From Rhizobium sp. CB3090 (lineage in GTDB: Bacteria; Pseudomonadota; Alphaproteobacteria; Rhizobiales; Rhizobiaceae): a stretch of 64,000 nucleotides of DNA. The position numbers were made by a program, and so were the translations under genes. Of the stretch, positions 1 to 7,223 are shown piece by piece. Under the pieces are notes generated by a model, which had not been told where the DNA came from, made no database searches, and saw only the letters and a program-made list of their open reading frames with translations. Where the stretch lies: NCBI RefSeq assembly GCF_029714285.1, contig NZ_CP121662.1, forward strand, positions 1,922,001 to 1,986,000. The letters are read 5' to 3'. How positions within the stretch are numbered: position 1 is the stretch's first letter; each line of letters opens with the position of its first letter.

Positions 1-1187
1 GTGGTGACGCGATAGTGCATGATGGCCGCATGTTCACCCGCACCGGCGATGGTGTCGAAGGAGATGTCCTTCAGCGGGTTCTGCATGCTCTGACCGACGC
101 GCGCGCGGCATGCCTCCAGCCGTTCGGCAGCGGCAATTTCCGTGATCGTGCCCGGCTTGCTGGTGTCCAGCCAATAAAGGAATTCGACCATAGCGGCGCC
201 GTCCTGCAGATGGGCAGCGGCCGAGCCGTTGATTTCGGCGGCATTCTTGCGCGCCCGCGGCAGCCGGGCCGGATCGGTTCCTTCCACCACCTCCCCACCC
301 TCACGACGGATGAGGTCGGTCAGCGCGTAGGAAGCAAGATCGGGATCGACGAGAATGCGCCCGCCATTTGCAGAGGCGGCAGCCAGTTGCTTGGCGAGAT
401 CGGAAGGCGGCAATTGTCTGCAGATCTGCGCCAGATAAGCTTCCGCCTCGACCTTGGTCTTCCGCTTGTCAAGGAAGACCTCCGCTTCGCCTTCGGCATG
501 GATAATCGCGCGAGCCAGAGGATGCGGCGTATGTGGCACGTCGTTGCCGCGAATATTGAAGATCCAGGCGACTGAAGATGGATCGGTGATCAGTGCAGCT
601 TTGAGCTTTTTGGCCTTCAGATCGGTCGCAATGGCTGCCAGCTTGTCCTTGGCGAGAACACCTGCCTGCGCAATATCCTGGATAACAACGGCGCCCAGCG
701 GCTCGGCCGGCCGGTCGCTCCAGAGCTTGTCGAGCGGGTTATGCGGCAGGAAGACAAGCTTGCCTCCAATTTCCGCCAGTGCCTTTTCCAACCGCCGGAC
801 TTCAGCGCCGGTGTGCAGCCACGGATCGATGCCGAGCCTGAATCCTTTGGGCGCATGGCGCGGCAGCCAGACATGCGGCGGCTCGTCGACAAGATCGCCG
901 CCGGTAAAGACCGATCCGTCCACCTGCTCGGCAAGCTGCGTCACATAGCGGCCGTCGACGAAAACCACGGCCTGCGACTGTGTCACAAGCGCAACACCGG
1001 CAGAGCCAGTGAATCCGGTCAGCCAGGCCAGACGCTCCGAACACTTGGGCACATACTCGCCTTGATACTCATCGGCACGGGGTACGAGGAAGCCGTCAAT
1101 GCCCAGATCGCTGAAGGCGGCCCGCAGACCGGTGACGCGGTCCCGGCAGAATTGCGGAGTGGAAGTGACGTCGAAAGACTGGAACAT
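1..1187 (-). CDS. Xaa-Pro aminopeptidase (aminopeptidase P, M24), 3' end cut by window edge
   Basis: Metallopeptidase that removes an N-terminal residue preceding proline. About 395 N-terminal residues are visible, opening MFQSFDVTSTPQFCRDRV. They cover the two creatinase-like N-terminal domains (for example DGFLVPRADEYQGEYVP and VFVDGRYVTQLAEQ) and the start of the catalytic pita-bread domain (SFDTIAGAGEHAAIMHYRV). The metal ligands lie in the missing C-terminal part, so activity cannot be judged. Bacterial proteins of this long type are usually about 600 residues, so roughly a third is missing. The ATG at 1187 is the only start giving a normal N-terminus. The frame is open to base 1 with no stop. 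Confidence 0.88.
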   Translation of the reverse strand, partial: MFQSFDVTSTPQFCRDRVTGLRAAFSDLGIDGFLVPRADEYQGEYVPKCSERLAWLTGFTGSAGVALVTQSQAVVFVDGRYVTQLAEQVDGSVFTGGDLVDEPPHVWLPRHAPKGFRLGIDPWLHTGAEVRRLEKALAEIGGKLVFLPHNPLDKLWSDRPAEPLGAVVIQDIAQAGVLAKDKLAAIATDLKAKKLKAALITDPSSVAWIFNIRGNDVPHTPHPLARAIIHAEGEAEVFLDKRKTKVEAEAYLAQICRQLPPSDLAKQLAAASANGGRILVDPDLASYALTDLIRREGGEVVEGTDPARLPRARKNAAEINGSAAAHLQDGAAMVEFLYWLDTSKPGTITEIAAAERLEACRARVGQSMQNPLKDISFDTIAGAGEHAAIMHYRVT

Positions 1188-1520
1188 GACTTAATCCGAA
1201 TATGACCCAAGAATCCGCGAAACTGAGCGGCGACAGCATGTTAGAGCATGAGCCCGAGAAGTGTGAAACGATTTTCGGGCCAGATTGCACACTATTGATC
1301 CGACCACCAGCTCTGGCCGACGAACGCCCAGCAAGAGAATCGGGCATTAACGAATTCGCCCATTTCGTGAGCAGCCCGAATGAATTGTGACATCATCACG
1401 ACACGCAATATGCATCAACTGCATAGCTCCCATGAAGCATGCCCCCTGCCACGCAAAAAGGCGAGTCGCTATATGAGCCGCATCAAACGGGGTTCACGAA
1501 GAACCCACTCGAAAAGGACT
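1188..1520. other. Intergenic region with a RIME-like repeat
   Basis: This 333-base gap separates the aminopeptidase gene (minus strand) from the small ORF at 1521. It contains the palindromic repeat at 1237-1290 (listed separately). The A/T-richer stretch 1380-1440 may hold promoter elements for either side, but no box is convincing. No further gene is supported. Confidence 0.5.
1237..1290. repeat. RIME-like rhizobial palindromic repeat, copy 1
   Basis: The core reads TTAGAGCATGAGCCCGAGAA, then GTGTGAAACG and ATTTTCGGGC. The arms CCCGA and TCGGG face each other around the GTGTGAAACG centre. This layout (TTAGAGCATGA, a short stem, AAGTGTGAA-CG-TTTTCGG) is characteristic of the RIME intergenic elements of Rhizobium and relatives. 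A diverged relative lies at about 12586-12630. RIMEs are non-coding; the short ORF that runs through this copy is typical of the repeat and is not a gene. Confidence 0.7.
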
Positions 1521-1667
1521 ATGAAAATGCCAATCTCTCGCTCCGTATATGTTAGCCCGGCGCTGGCAGGCGAGCGTCGTACTGTACGTCACTCCGTCGG
1601 CGCGCTTCGTCAGCTCGAAGTCGAAACGTCGAAGGCAATCGGCGCAAACCGCGGCGGCCGCCACTAA
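1521..1667 (+). CDS. Small arginine-rich protein of unknown function (48 aa)
   Basis: A 48-codon ORF begins MKMPISRSVYVSPALAGERR. It is basic and has no signal peptide, membrane segment or recognised domain. AAAAGGACT lies 5-13 bases before the ATG at 1521 and resembles a ribosome binding site; the ATG at 1527 is an alternative. About 140 bases downstream is a strong plus-strand terminator (1806-1837), so ORF and 3' region could form one short transcript. The size and Arg content recall DUF1127 proteins, but the LSDRELxDIG signature of that family is absent. I do not recognise it, and chance cannot be excluded. Confidence 0.4.
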   Translation: MKMPISRSVYVSPALAGERRTVRHSVGALRQLEVETSKAIGANRGGRH

Positions 1668-1837
1668 CAATTACAAGACTACGCGTTCGCATTTGATCGC
1701 GGTCCGGAACTCCTCCTCCCTCCCCGGATCGAGACCTGAACGGTAGAGCCTGCTTGAGCACTCCTCCACATGCTCGCGGGCAGGATCGGTCAAATACCGA
1801 TCTGCAAGGCGGTGCCTCGGCACCGCCTTTTGTATTT
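1668..1837 (+). ncRNA. Candidate small RNA or structured 3' UTR with CCUCCU motifs
   Basis: Between the small ORF and a strong terminator lies about 170 bases with no ORF of its own. It carries two anti-Shine-Dalgarno stretches, CTCCTCCTCCCTCC near 1710-1723 and ACTCCTCC near 1759-1766. Alphaproteobacterial trans-acting sRNAs of the cuckoo and AbcR types expose such C/U-rich motifs in loops to block ribosome binding. The call rests only on these motifs and the terminator; no promoter was identified. Confidence 0.35.
1806..1837 (+). terminator. Rho-independent terminator
   Basis: AAGGCGGTGCC and GGCACCGCCTT form 11-bp perfect arms, followed on the plus strand by TTTTGTATTTT. The uridine-rich side points to termination of plus-strand transcription from the small ORF or sRNA region. 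Confidence 0.85.
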
Positions 1838-1868
1838 TAAGTCCTGGCAAACGCGACTGCTGGAAATG

Positions 1869-1887
1869 GACCGGCTCAAGGCCGGTC
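1869..1887 (-). terminator. Hairpin overlapping the prmA stop codon
   Basis: GACCGGC and GCCGGTC pair around a 5-base loop that contains the prmA stop codon. On the minus strand the following bases are CATTTCC, so the uridine tract is weak. It may end or attenuate the prmA transcript; no other terminator for this unit was seen. Confidence 0.35.
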
Positions 1888-2754
1888 GAGATGGATCGTG
1901 ACCCAGCCATTACGCCAGATCGTGCGCACATGGCGCATCTTCGCGCCATTGTAGGCGCCCAACACCTTCCAGCGTTGCTCGGCGAGGATGCCGGAAAGAA
2001 TCACCGAACCGCCGGGGGCGAGATGGGCGACCAGTTGCGGCGCCATCCTTATCAGCGGCCGGGCAAGAATATTGGCGATGATCAGATCGAAAGGTCCGTG
2101 GCGGGAAAACGCCGTGGAGTGAAAGCCCGGCGCCGTTTCCAGCGTGATACCCGTGGCAATGCCGTTGCGGCGGACATTCTCACGGGCAACACGAACCGCA
2201 ATCGGATCGATATCGGTGGCGAGAACCGGAATATTGCGCAGCTTGCGCACGCCAATCGCCAGCACCCCGCTGCCGGTGCCGAGATCGAGCGCATTGCGCA
2301 CCCGCCGGCTGGCGAGCACTTTTTCGATCGTCTCCAGGCAACCCGCCGTCGTGCCATGGTGGCCCGTGCCGAAGGCTTGGCCGGCATCGATCTCGATGGC
2401 GATATCGCTGGACTTCACTTTGTCGCGGTCATGCGAGCCATGCACCAGGAAGCGCCCTGCCCGAACCGGCTTGAGCCCCTCCAGCGATTTGGCGATCCAA
2501 TCGACATCGGGGATGACTTCCCTTTCGATGACGAGCTCCGGAAACGCCGACTTCAGCACGCTCGCAAAACGGGCTTGTACGTCATCTTCGTCGTCTGCAT
2601 AGAGATAGATCGAAGCTTCCCAGATATCCTTCTTTTCATCGATCTCGGTGGTGGCGATCGGCAATTCTTCGTCTTCGAACACCGGCGTCATCAGATCGAG
2701 AATCTGTGCAGCCTTTTTCTCGGTCGTCGTTACGTACAGGCGGATTTCACTCAA
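1876..2754 (-). CDS. prmA: Ribosomal protein L11 methyltransferase
   Basis: Class I SAM methyltransferase that trimethylates ribosomal protein L11 at several amino groups in the cytoplasm. With a TTG start at 2754 the protein has 292 residues and begins (M)SEIRLYVTTTEKKA, as in rhizobial PrmA. Motifs are AFGTGHHGTT at 127-136, the SAM-binding loop DLGTGSG at 157-163, and IIANILARPL further on, a motif typical of PrmA. A GTG at 2796 would add 14 residues that overlap the upstream gene's 3' end and look unlike the family, so TTG is preferred although its ribosome site (AGAGAGCGA) is weak. It is probably the last gene of a unit with the SCO and monooxygenase genes. Confidence 0.93.
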   Translation of the reverse strand: MSEIRLYVTTTEKKAAQILDLMTPVFEDEELPIATTEIDEKKDIWEASIYLYADDEDDVQARFASVLKSAFPELVIEREVIPDVDWIAKSLEGLKPVRAGRFLVHGSHDRDKVKSSDIAIEIDAGQAFGTGHHGTTAGCLETIEKVLASRRVRNALDLGTGSGVLAIGVRKLRNIPVLATDIDPIAVRVARENVRRNGIATGITLETAPGFHSTAFSRHGPFDLIIANILARPLIRMAPQLVAHLAPGGSVILSGILAEQRWKVLGAYNGAKMRHVRTIWRNGWVTIHLDRP

Positions 2755-2774
2755 GTCTTCGCTCTCTCTTACTC

Positions 2775-3923
2775 TTATTCGGCCCAGTCGATCCACGGCG
2801 GCTTCGGCGTGTCATAGCCGGCGACACTGTGAAGCAGCAAATGCCGCGCCGGTCCAAAACGCAAAAGCAACGGCGCGAACAGATTGCGCACGACAATCGC
2901 CAGCGGATTTTTCATGGTGACCAAGCGGGTCAGACCATAGGTCTGCTTCAGCACCTGTTTCACGGCTGGAATTCTGAGCGCCGAATACTCCTGTTCGCGG
3001 CCTTCCGCAATGAGCCAGGCGAGCCAGCAGGCATCCTCTATGCCGAGATTCATGCCGCGCGCGCCGGCCGGGGAATGGATATGGGCCGCATCGCCCGCCA
3101 GGAACACGTTCCCCCTGGCCATCGGCTCGACATGGCGGAAACTGATACGGAACTGCGACACCCAGGTCTTTTCGGCAATCACATCGGGATGAACGATGCG
3201 GCTCTCGAAATCCTCCAACGTCGAGATGTAGCGCAGCACATCGGCAGACACGGGCAAACGCCCGACCATGCCCGGATCGCAAAGCGTGATCTCGGCGAAA
3301 TGCGTATCCACCGGTCTCGCATACCGAAAATCGGCGAGATAAAAATAGACCTCCAGCGCTTCGCCGGGAAAGCCGGCGCCAAGCGCTTTGCGAACGGCCG
3401 AATGGGCGCCGTCGGCACCAATCAGAATATCGGGGTGAACCGTCTCCGCAGACCCGTCCAGGCGTCGCAGCATCACCTCAGGCTTCTGAAGATCGGCGAT
3501 CGTTTCCTCCACGACCGCGGTCTGCCACTCCGGCGTGATGCCATGAGCCGCAAGCGCCTCGATCAGCAACCGCTCGGTCACGCCTTGCGCCAGGCCGTGA
3601 ATCGCGCCGAAGCGTCCGGGCATCCGCCGCGTGTCGACATCGGCCAGCACCTTGGTTCCGGAGCGGATGCGAAAATGGACGATCGGCTGAGCCGCTGCAA
3701 GGATGTGCCCGGTAACACCGGAAGGCGAAAGCAGCGTCAATGTGCGGGCATTGATGCCGAGAGCCCGGCTCTCTTCCAAAGGCGCCGGCCCTTGGCCGTC
3801 ATCGACGATGCGCGGAACGAAACCACGGCGGGCAAGCTCCAGGGCCGCAGTCAGGCCGACCGGACCTGCGCCCGCGATCAAGACGGATCTGGATTTCCTC
3901 CCTCTCCCGGCTCCGTCCGCCAT
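2775..3923 (-). CDS. FAD-dependent monooxygenase (PheA/TfdB-like)
   Basis: A flavoprotein of the aromatic-ring hydroxylase class, 382 residues. The Rossmann dinucleotide motif GAGPVGLTAALELARRG starts at residue 18, the DG motif (GADGAHSAVRKALG) lies at 169-182, and the second FAD motif GDAAHIHSPAGARGMN starts at 277. Together these define the FAD_binding_3 family. There is no C-terminal thioredoxin-like extension as in larger phenol hydroxylases, and the substrate cannot be inferred. The gene starts 9 bases after the SCO gene stop and ends 20 bases before the prmA TTG, so the three are probably co-transcribed. Confidence 0.85.
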   Translation of the reverse strand: MADGAGRGRKSRSVLIAGAGPVGLTAALELARRGFVPRIVDDGQGPAPLEESRALGINARTLTLLSPSGVTGHILAAAQPIVHFRIRSGTKVLADVDTRRMPGRFGAIHGLAQGVTERLLIEALAAHGITPEWQTAVVEETIADLQKPEVMLRRLDGSAETVHPDILIGADGAHSAVRKALGAGFPGEALEVYFYLADFRYARPVDTHFAEITLCDPGMVGRLPVSADVLRYISTLEDFESRIVHPDVIAEKTWVSQFRISFRHVEPMARGNVFLAGDAAHIHSPAGARGMNLGIEDACWLAWLIAEGREQEYSALRIPAVKQVLKQTYGLTRLVTMKNPLAIVVRNLFAPLLLRFGPARHLLLHSVAGYDTPKPPWIDWAE

Positions 3924-3932
3924 CGGCGCTTC

Positions 3933-4535
3933 CTAACCCTTCTTGATCAGGTTTTGCAGCTTCTTGACCGCTATATCCGGGTCTTCCTGATAGGCGATCG
4001 TACCGGCGAAGCGGCCGGCGGAATCGAGCAGGAAAACAGAGGCGGTATGATCCATGGTGTAATCGCCGTTCGGATCCTTCTCATCGAGCGGCACCTTCTT
4101 GGCGTAAACCCTGAAGCCCTTGACCATGTCCATGACCTTGTCGGGATCACCCGAAATGCCGGTGATGCGGGTCGAGACGTTGGAGACATATTGATTCATG
4201 ATCGCGGGCGTATCGCGTGCCGGATCGACGGTTACGAAATAGGCGTTGAGCTTCGTTCCGTCGGGATCGACCTTCTGCATCCAGCCGTTGAGCTCGAACA
4301 AGGTCGTCGGGCAGACATCGGGACAATGGGTATAGCCGAAGAAAAGCGCCGTCGGCTTTCCGCGAAACGCCTGATCGCTGATCGGCTGGCCATTCTGCGC
4401 AACCAACGTGAACGGTACTCCGTATGGCCCATCACTCGCGGCTTCCGGTGACTTGGTGACGCCGAAGCTCAACCAACCCAGCACCGCGGCCATGATCACC
4501 ACAGCTACCCAGATAACAATCCGCACGCTCTTCAT
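3933..4535 (-). CDS. SCO1/SenC family copper-binding protein
   Basis: Membrane-anchored thioredoxin-fold protein of the Sco family, which helps deliver copper to the CuA site of cytochrome c oxidase. Length is 200 residues. One N-terminal transmembrane segment (about 5-25) is followed by a periplasmic domain. The copper ligands are present: CPDVCP with Cys71 and Cys75, and the distal His in DHTASV at 163. No oxidase genes lie nearby, so the role is inferred from the family. It is the first gene of the unit SCO-monooxygenase-prmA; its promoter should lie in 4536-4700. Confidence 0.92.
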   Translation of the reverse strand: MKSVRIVIWVAVVIMAAVLGWLSFGVTKSPEAASDGPYGVPFTLVAQNGQPISDQAFRGKPTALFFGYTHCPDVCPTTLFELNGWMQKVDPDGTKLNAYFVTVDPARDTPAIMNQYVSNVSTRITGISGDPDKVMDMVKGFRVYAKKVPLDEKDPNGDYTMDHTASVFLLDSAGRFAGTIAYQEDPDIAVKKLQNLIKKG

Positions 4536-4949
4536 CGCTGCTTTTCCTCACCGCGCCGGCCGCGGCTCGATATGCGGGCCGCTCAGGCGATTGTTTCAAC
4601 GGTTTAACGGGTTGAAGTGGAGGACGCAATTCAAGAAGATGTTTTTGGGAGCCGGTGAGTAAGGTGAATGCCCCGGTCCGGGCGCAAAGATGCGGAATCC
4701 ATCTTCGCGTTAAAGCAATTCTAACCACTCCGCGCCAACATTGAAACATAGAGGCGAAGTCCGACTCGCCGGCCGCCTGATAGGTGGCAAACCGACCTTC
4801 TTGCAGAAGGGCATGACGCCCGCCGGAGCCGCGAGGCGCTTCAAGCGCCAAAGCCACCGGATGCTGCCGCAGCCCCCAGCCGCTCCAGCCGATCCATTTT
4901 CAATCGCTACCGCCGCCTGCCGCCGGCGCCAAACGGGAAGTCCTTGACC
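4536..4949. other. Divergent intergenic region between SCO gene and cheW
   Basis: About 414 bases that must hold the promoters of both flanking genes. TTAA-N7-CTAA at 4710-4724 is one mismatch from a CtrA-type box (TTAA-N7-TTAA). Short open frames here overlap on both strands and none has a credible ribosome site. No RNA gene is evident. Confidence 0.4.
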
Positions 4950-5414
4950 ATGACGAATGCCATCAAACAATCGGGCGCCTATCTGGAGATCGTCTCCTTC
5001 CACCTCGGCGATCAGGAATTCTGTATTGACATCATGGCAATCCGCGAAATTCGTGGCTGGGCGCCGGTGACCCCGATGCCGCACACGCCGCCCTATGTGC
5101 TTGGCCTCATTAATTTGCGCGGCGCGGTGATCCCGGTCATCGACATGGCTTGCCGCCTCGGCATGAAGATGACCGAACCGTCCGAACGCTCCGCCATCAT
5201 CGTCACCGATATCGCCGGCAAGCTCGTCGGCCTGCTGGTCGAACAGGTCTCCGATATGATGAGCATCAAGAGCGAAGATCTGCAGCCTCCGCCGGAAATC
5301 ATTCCGGAAGCGCAGCGTGCCTTCTGCCGCGGCATCGTCGCGCTGGAAAAGACCATGGTCTGCTTCCTGAACCTCGATACTGTGATTGCGGACGAGCTGG
5401 CGCAGGCTGCTTGA
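4950..5414 (+). CDS. cheW: Chemotaxis coupling protein CheW
   Basis: Adaptor that links chemoreceptors to the histidine kinase CheA at the cytoplasmic face of the membrane. The 154-residue protein is a single CheW domain: YLEIVSFHLGDQEFCIDIMAIREI near the start, then VLGLINLRGAVIPVIDM and LVGLLVEQVSDMMSI, the standard strands. ATG at 4950 is chosen over the in-frame TTG at 4944; GGGAAG sits about 9 bases upstream. The gene stands alone, away from any che operon, as commonly seen for extra cheW copies in rhizobia. A hairpin follows at 5439. Confidence 0.93.
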   Translation: MTNAIKQSGAYLEIVSFHLGDQEFCIDIMAIREIRGWAPVTPMPHTPPYVLGLINLRGAVIPVIDMACRLGMKMTEPSERSAIIVTDIAGKLVGLLVEQVSDMMSIKSEDLQPPPEIIPEAQRAFCRGIVALEKTMVCFLNLDTVIADELAQAA

Positions 5415-5438
5415 TTTCCAGACAATACCGCAAACGAA

Positions 5439-5476
5439 AATCGCCCTGGAGCAAGCGCTTCAGGGCGATTGTGTTT
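5439..5476 (+). terminator. Probable cheW terminator
   Basis: AATCGCCCTG (5439-5448) and CAGGGCGATT (5461-5470) form 10-bp arms around a 12-base loop, followed by GTGTTT. The uridine tract is short. Confidence 0.6.
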
Positions 5477-5535
5477 ATGTGACCGTCGTCGGCAGGGGTG
5501 TTGCCGGTGCGCCGGTCGCGCAGGCCGTGAACAAA

Positions 5536-5552
5536 TGGAAGTGGCACTTCCA
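5536..5552. repeat. 17-bp perfect palindrome in cheW-creA spacer
   Basis: TGGAAGTG-G-CACTTCCA is an inverted repeat with a single central base. It lies about 120 bases after the cheW stop and about 130 bases beyond the 3' end of creA. It is too tight to form an RNA hairpin, so it is more likely a protein-binding site or chance. Confidence 0.4.
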
Positions 5553-5680
5553 CGTTCGTCCGTAAAACTGCACCAAAATGGCGCAATTCGAAAGCGACCG
5601 AGAGGTATTCAGCAACCAAAGAGCAGGACTTTTTTTGGTACAAACCCCTTGACGGTTGTTATTGCGGTATCCCGGTAATC

Positions 5681-6175
5681 TTATTTGGGCTTGCCGTTCT
5701 TCCAGGTAACGTTCTGACCGAACAGTGGGATGGTTGAAATCGCCATTTTTGCCGAACCATTGGTCAATTCGCGCGAATGAACGAGATAGATCAGCGTGTC
5801 GTTCTTCTTGTCGTAGATTCGGTTAACCACGAGCTTCTTCCAGATCAGCGACAAGCCGGCGCGAAACACCTCCTCGCCGCTCTCCGAGAGGCTGATATTG
5901 CCGATCTCGATCGGCCCTGTCTGGCGGCAGGCAATGGAGTTGTTGGAAGGGTCCTCGAACCAATTGCCCTTTCTTAGCCGGTCGATGACACTGCGGTCGA
6001 AATAGGTGACGTGGCAGGTAACGCCGGACACTTCCGGGTCCGGCACGGCATCGATCAGGATGTCATTGCCGGTCCAATCCACCCCGACCTTGCCGACAAT
6101 CTCAGCCGAAGCGGAAACAGGCGCCAGCGCCAGGAACGACGCGGCAAGAACGGCATGCAATTTCAGTGACGTCAT
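5681..6175 (-). CDS. creA: CreA family exported protein
   Basis: Member of the CreA family, small exported proteins of unknown biochemical role found across proteobacteria. The 164-residue sequence has a typical signal peptide (MTSLKLHAVLAASFLALAPV, probable cleavage after ASA at about 24). The mature domain includes VGVDWTGNDILIDAVPDPEV, CHVTYFDR and FEDPSNNSIACRQTGPIEI, which define the family, and two cysteines. It stands as a single gene; no creBCD genes are nearby, so a link to the E. coli Cre regulon is not implied. Confidence 0.88.
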   Translation of the reverse strand: MTSLKLHAVLAASFLALAPVSASAEIVGKVGVDWTGNDILIDAVPDPEVSGVTCHVTYFDRSVIDRLRKGNWFEDPSNNSIACRQTGPIEIGNISLSESGEEVFRAGLSLIWKKLVVNRIYDKKNDTLIYLVHSRELTNGSAKMAISTIPLFGQNVTWKNGKPK

Positions 6176-6282
6176 CGAGCATCCTCCAACATCGCCGCCG
6201 ATCGAGCCGCGGCCTCGCTAAGGTAAGGTCGCGGTCGGACGATGCAAGGGAAGCGGGGGCACGCTAAGCGCCCCGTTGTCTT

Positions 6283-6729
6283 TCATCTGATTTCCTTCAG
6301 CACGATCTCGCCAGTTTCCAGGAGCGATTTGAGGTTGGAGAGGATTTTCGGCCAGCCGCCGGATACTGCTCCGATGAACTTCGCGTCTTCCAGCTCCATG
6401 GTGTGGGTGACGGTGAGCTTCACTACATCCTCCACCGGCTCGATATCCATAACGCAACGCGACCAGCCTTCCGCCTTCAACTCAGGCATGAATTCATTGC
6501 GCCATTTGAAGGCCATTCGCCTCGGCGGATCGAATTCCGCGATCTCGCCGGTATCCGTGATACGCCCGTCCGGGTAGACCATCTTCCATGGCGAACCGAC
6601 CTTCCAATCGGTCTCGTGCTGAATGTTGAACCAGTATTTCTTGATGAACTCCGGCGTCGTCAGTGCCGACCAGAGCTTGTCGGGTGTGGTGCGGATGAAG
6701 GTCACATAAACAAAGCTGCTACCGGTCAT
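6283..6729 (-). CDS. SRPBCC/AHSA1-type protein paired with ArsR regulator
   Basis: A 148-residue START-like (SRPBCC) domain protein of the AHSA1 group. Family hallmarks are FIRTTPDKLWSALTTPEFI at the N-terminus, GRITDTGEIAEFDPPRRMAF mid-way and GGWPKILSNLKSLLETG near the end. The fold makes a hydrophobic ligand cavity, and the ligand is unknown. It follows an ArsR-family gene with a gap of about 50 bases on the same strand. This two-gene arrangement is very common, and the regulator usually controls both genes. A cytoplasmic location is inferred from the lack of a signal peptide. Confidence 0.88.
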   Translation of the reverse strand: MTGSSFVYVTFIRTTPDKLWSALTTPEFIKKYWFNIQHETDWKVGSPWKMVYPDGRITDTGEIAEFDPPRRMAFKWRNEFMPELKAEGWSRCVMDIEPVEDVVKLTVTHTMELEDAKFIGAVSGGWPKILSNLKSLLETGEIVLKEIR

Positions 6730-6780
6730 GATATTTCTCCTCTTGTAAGGCGATTTCTGTCCACAGTGATCTAACGGCCG

Positions 6781-7104
6781 CTACTGGCCGCCATCGCCCT
6801 CCAACGCTTTCTTGAGGGCAGAAAGAGCGCTCAATTGGCGGCGCTCGAACTTGTTGATCCAACGTTCGGCGATATGGTTGATCGGAACGGGATTGATGAA
6901 ATGCAGCTTCTCCCGGCCCTGCCGCTTAGCGGATACCAGGTTCGCCTCTTCCAGGATGGCAAGATGTTTCGTCACGGCCTGGCGCGTCATCTCCAGCCCC
7001 TGGCAGAGTTCGCCGAGCGTCTGGCCGTTCTGCTCGTATAGCCGGTCCAGCAACTGCCGCCGGCTTGCATCCGCCAAAGCTCGAAAAACCGCATCGTCGT
7101 TCAT
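6781..7104 (-). CDS. ArsR family transcriptional regulator
   Basis: Winged-helix repressor of 107 residues beginning MNDDAVFRALADASRRQLLD. The helix-turn-helix reads TLGELCQGLEMTRQAVTKHLAILEEANLV, followed by the wing (SAKRQGREKLHFINPVPI). No metal-binding ELCV-type cysteine pair is seen, so this is the non-metal subclass that partners AHSA1 proteins. A longer frame to 7203 runs through the operator and is rejected; ATG 7104 gives the standard N-terminus. The large palindrome at 7116-7161 sits directly upstream, suggesting autoregulation of the two-gene operon. Confidence 0.92.
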   Translation of the reverse strand: MNDDAVFRALADASRRQLLDRLYEQNGQTLGELCQGLEMTRQAVTKHLAILEEANLVSAKRQGREKLHFINPVPINHIAERWINKFERRQLSALSALKKALEGDGGQ

Positions 7105-7115
7105 GCCAAACACGG

Positions 7116-7161
7116 AACCATTTAGTTGCCTATTAATGATCTTATAGGCAACTATTTGGTT
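7116..7161. promoter_or_regulatory. Large palindromic operator of the ArsR-AHSA1 operon
   Basis: AACCATTTAGTTGCCTAT (7116-7133) and ATAGGCAACTATTTGGTT (7144-7161) pair at 16 of 18 positions around a 10-base centre. The inner 11 bp (7123-7133 and 7144-7154) are perfect. It begins 12 bases upstream of the ArsR start codon. The symmetry and position fit a dimeric ArsR-family repressor, with room for two dimers (inner TTGCC and outer AACCA half-sites). Confidence 0.75.
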
Positions 7162-7223
7162 GCATGTCAAGAGACATGAGAGGATATCGCGGCAGAAACC
7201 CAAACCAGATGAAACGTCGCGCG

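Noticed and set aside
1202..1390. 62-codon ORF through the first RIME-like repeat
   Set aside because: The frame is a property of the repeat sequence itself; no other coding evidence.
2706..4451. Plus-strand 581-codon open frame opposite prmA, the monooxygenase and SCO genes
   Set aside because: It is antisense to three genes with clear motifs and encodes a His/Arg-rich sequence typical of GC-rich antisense frames; no domain or ribosome site.
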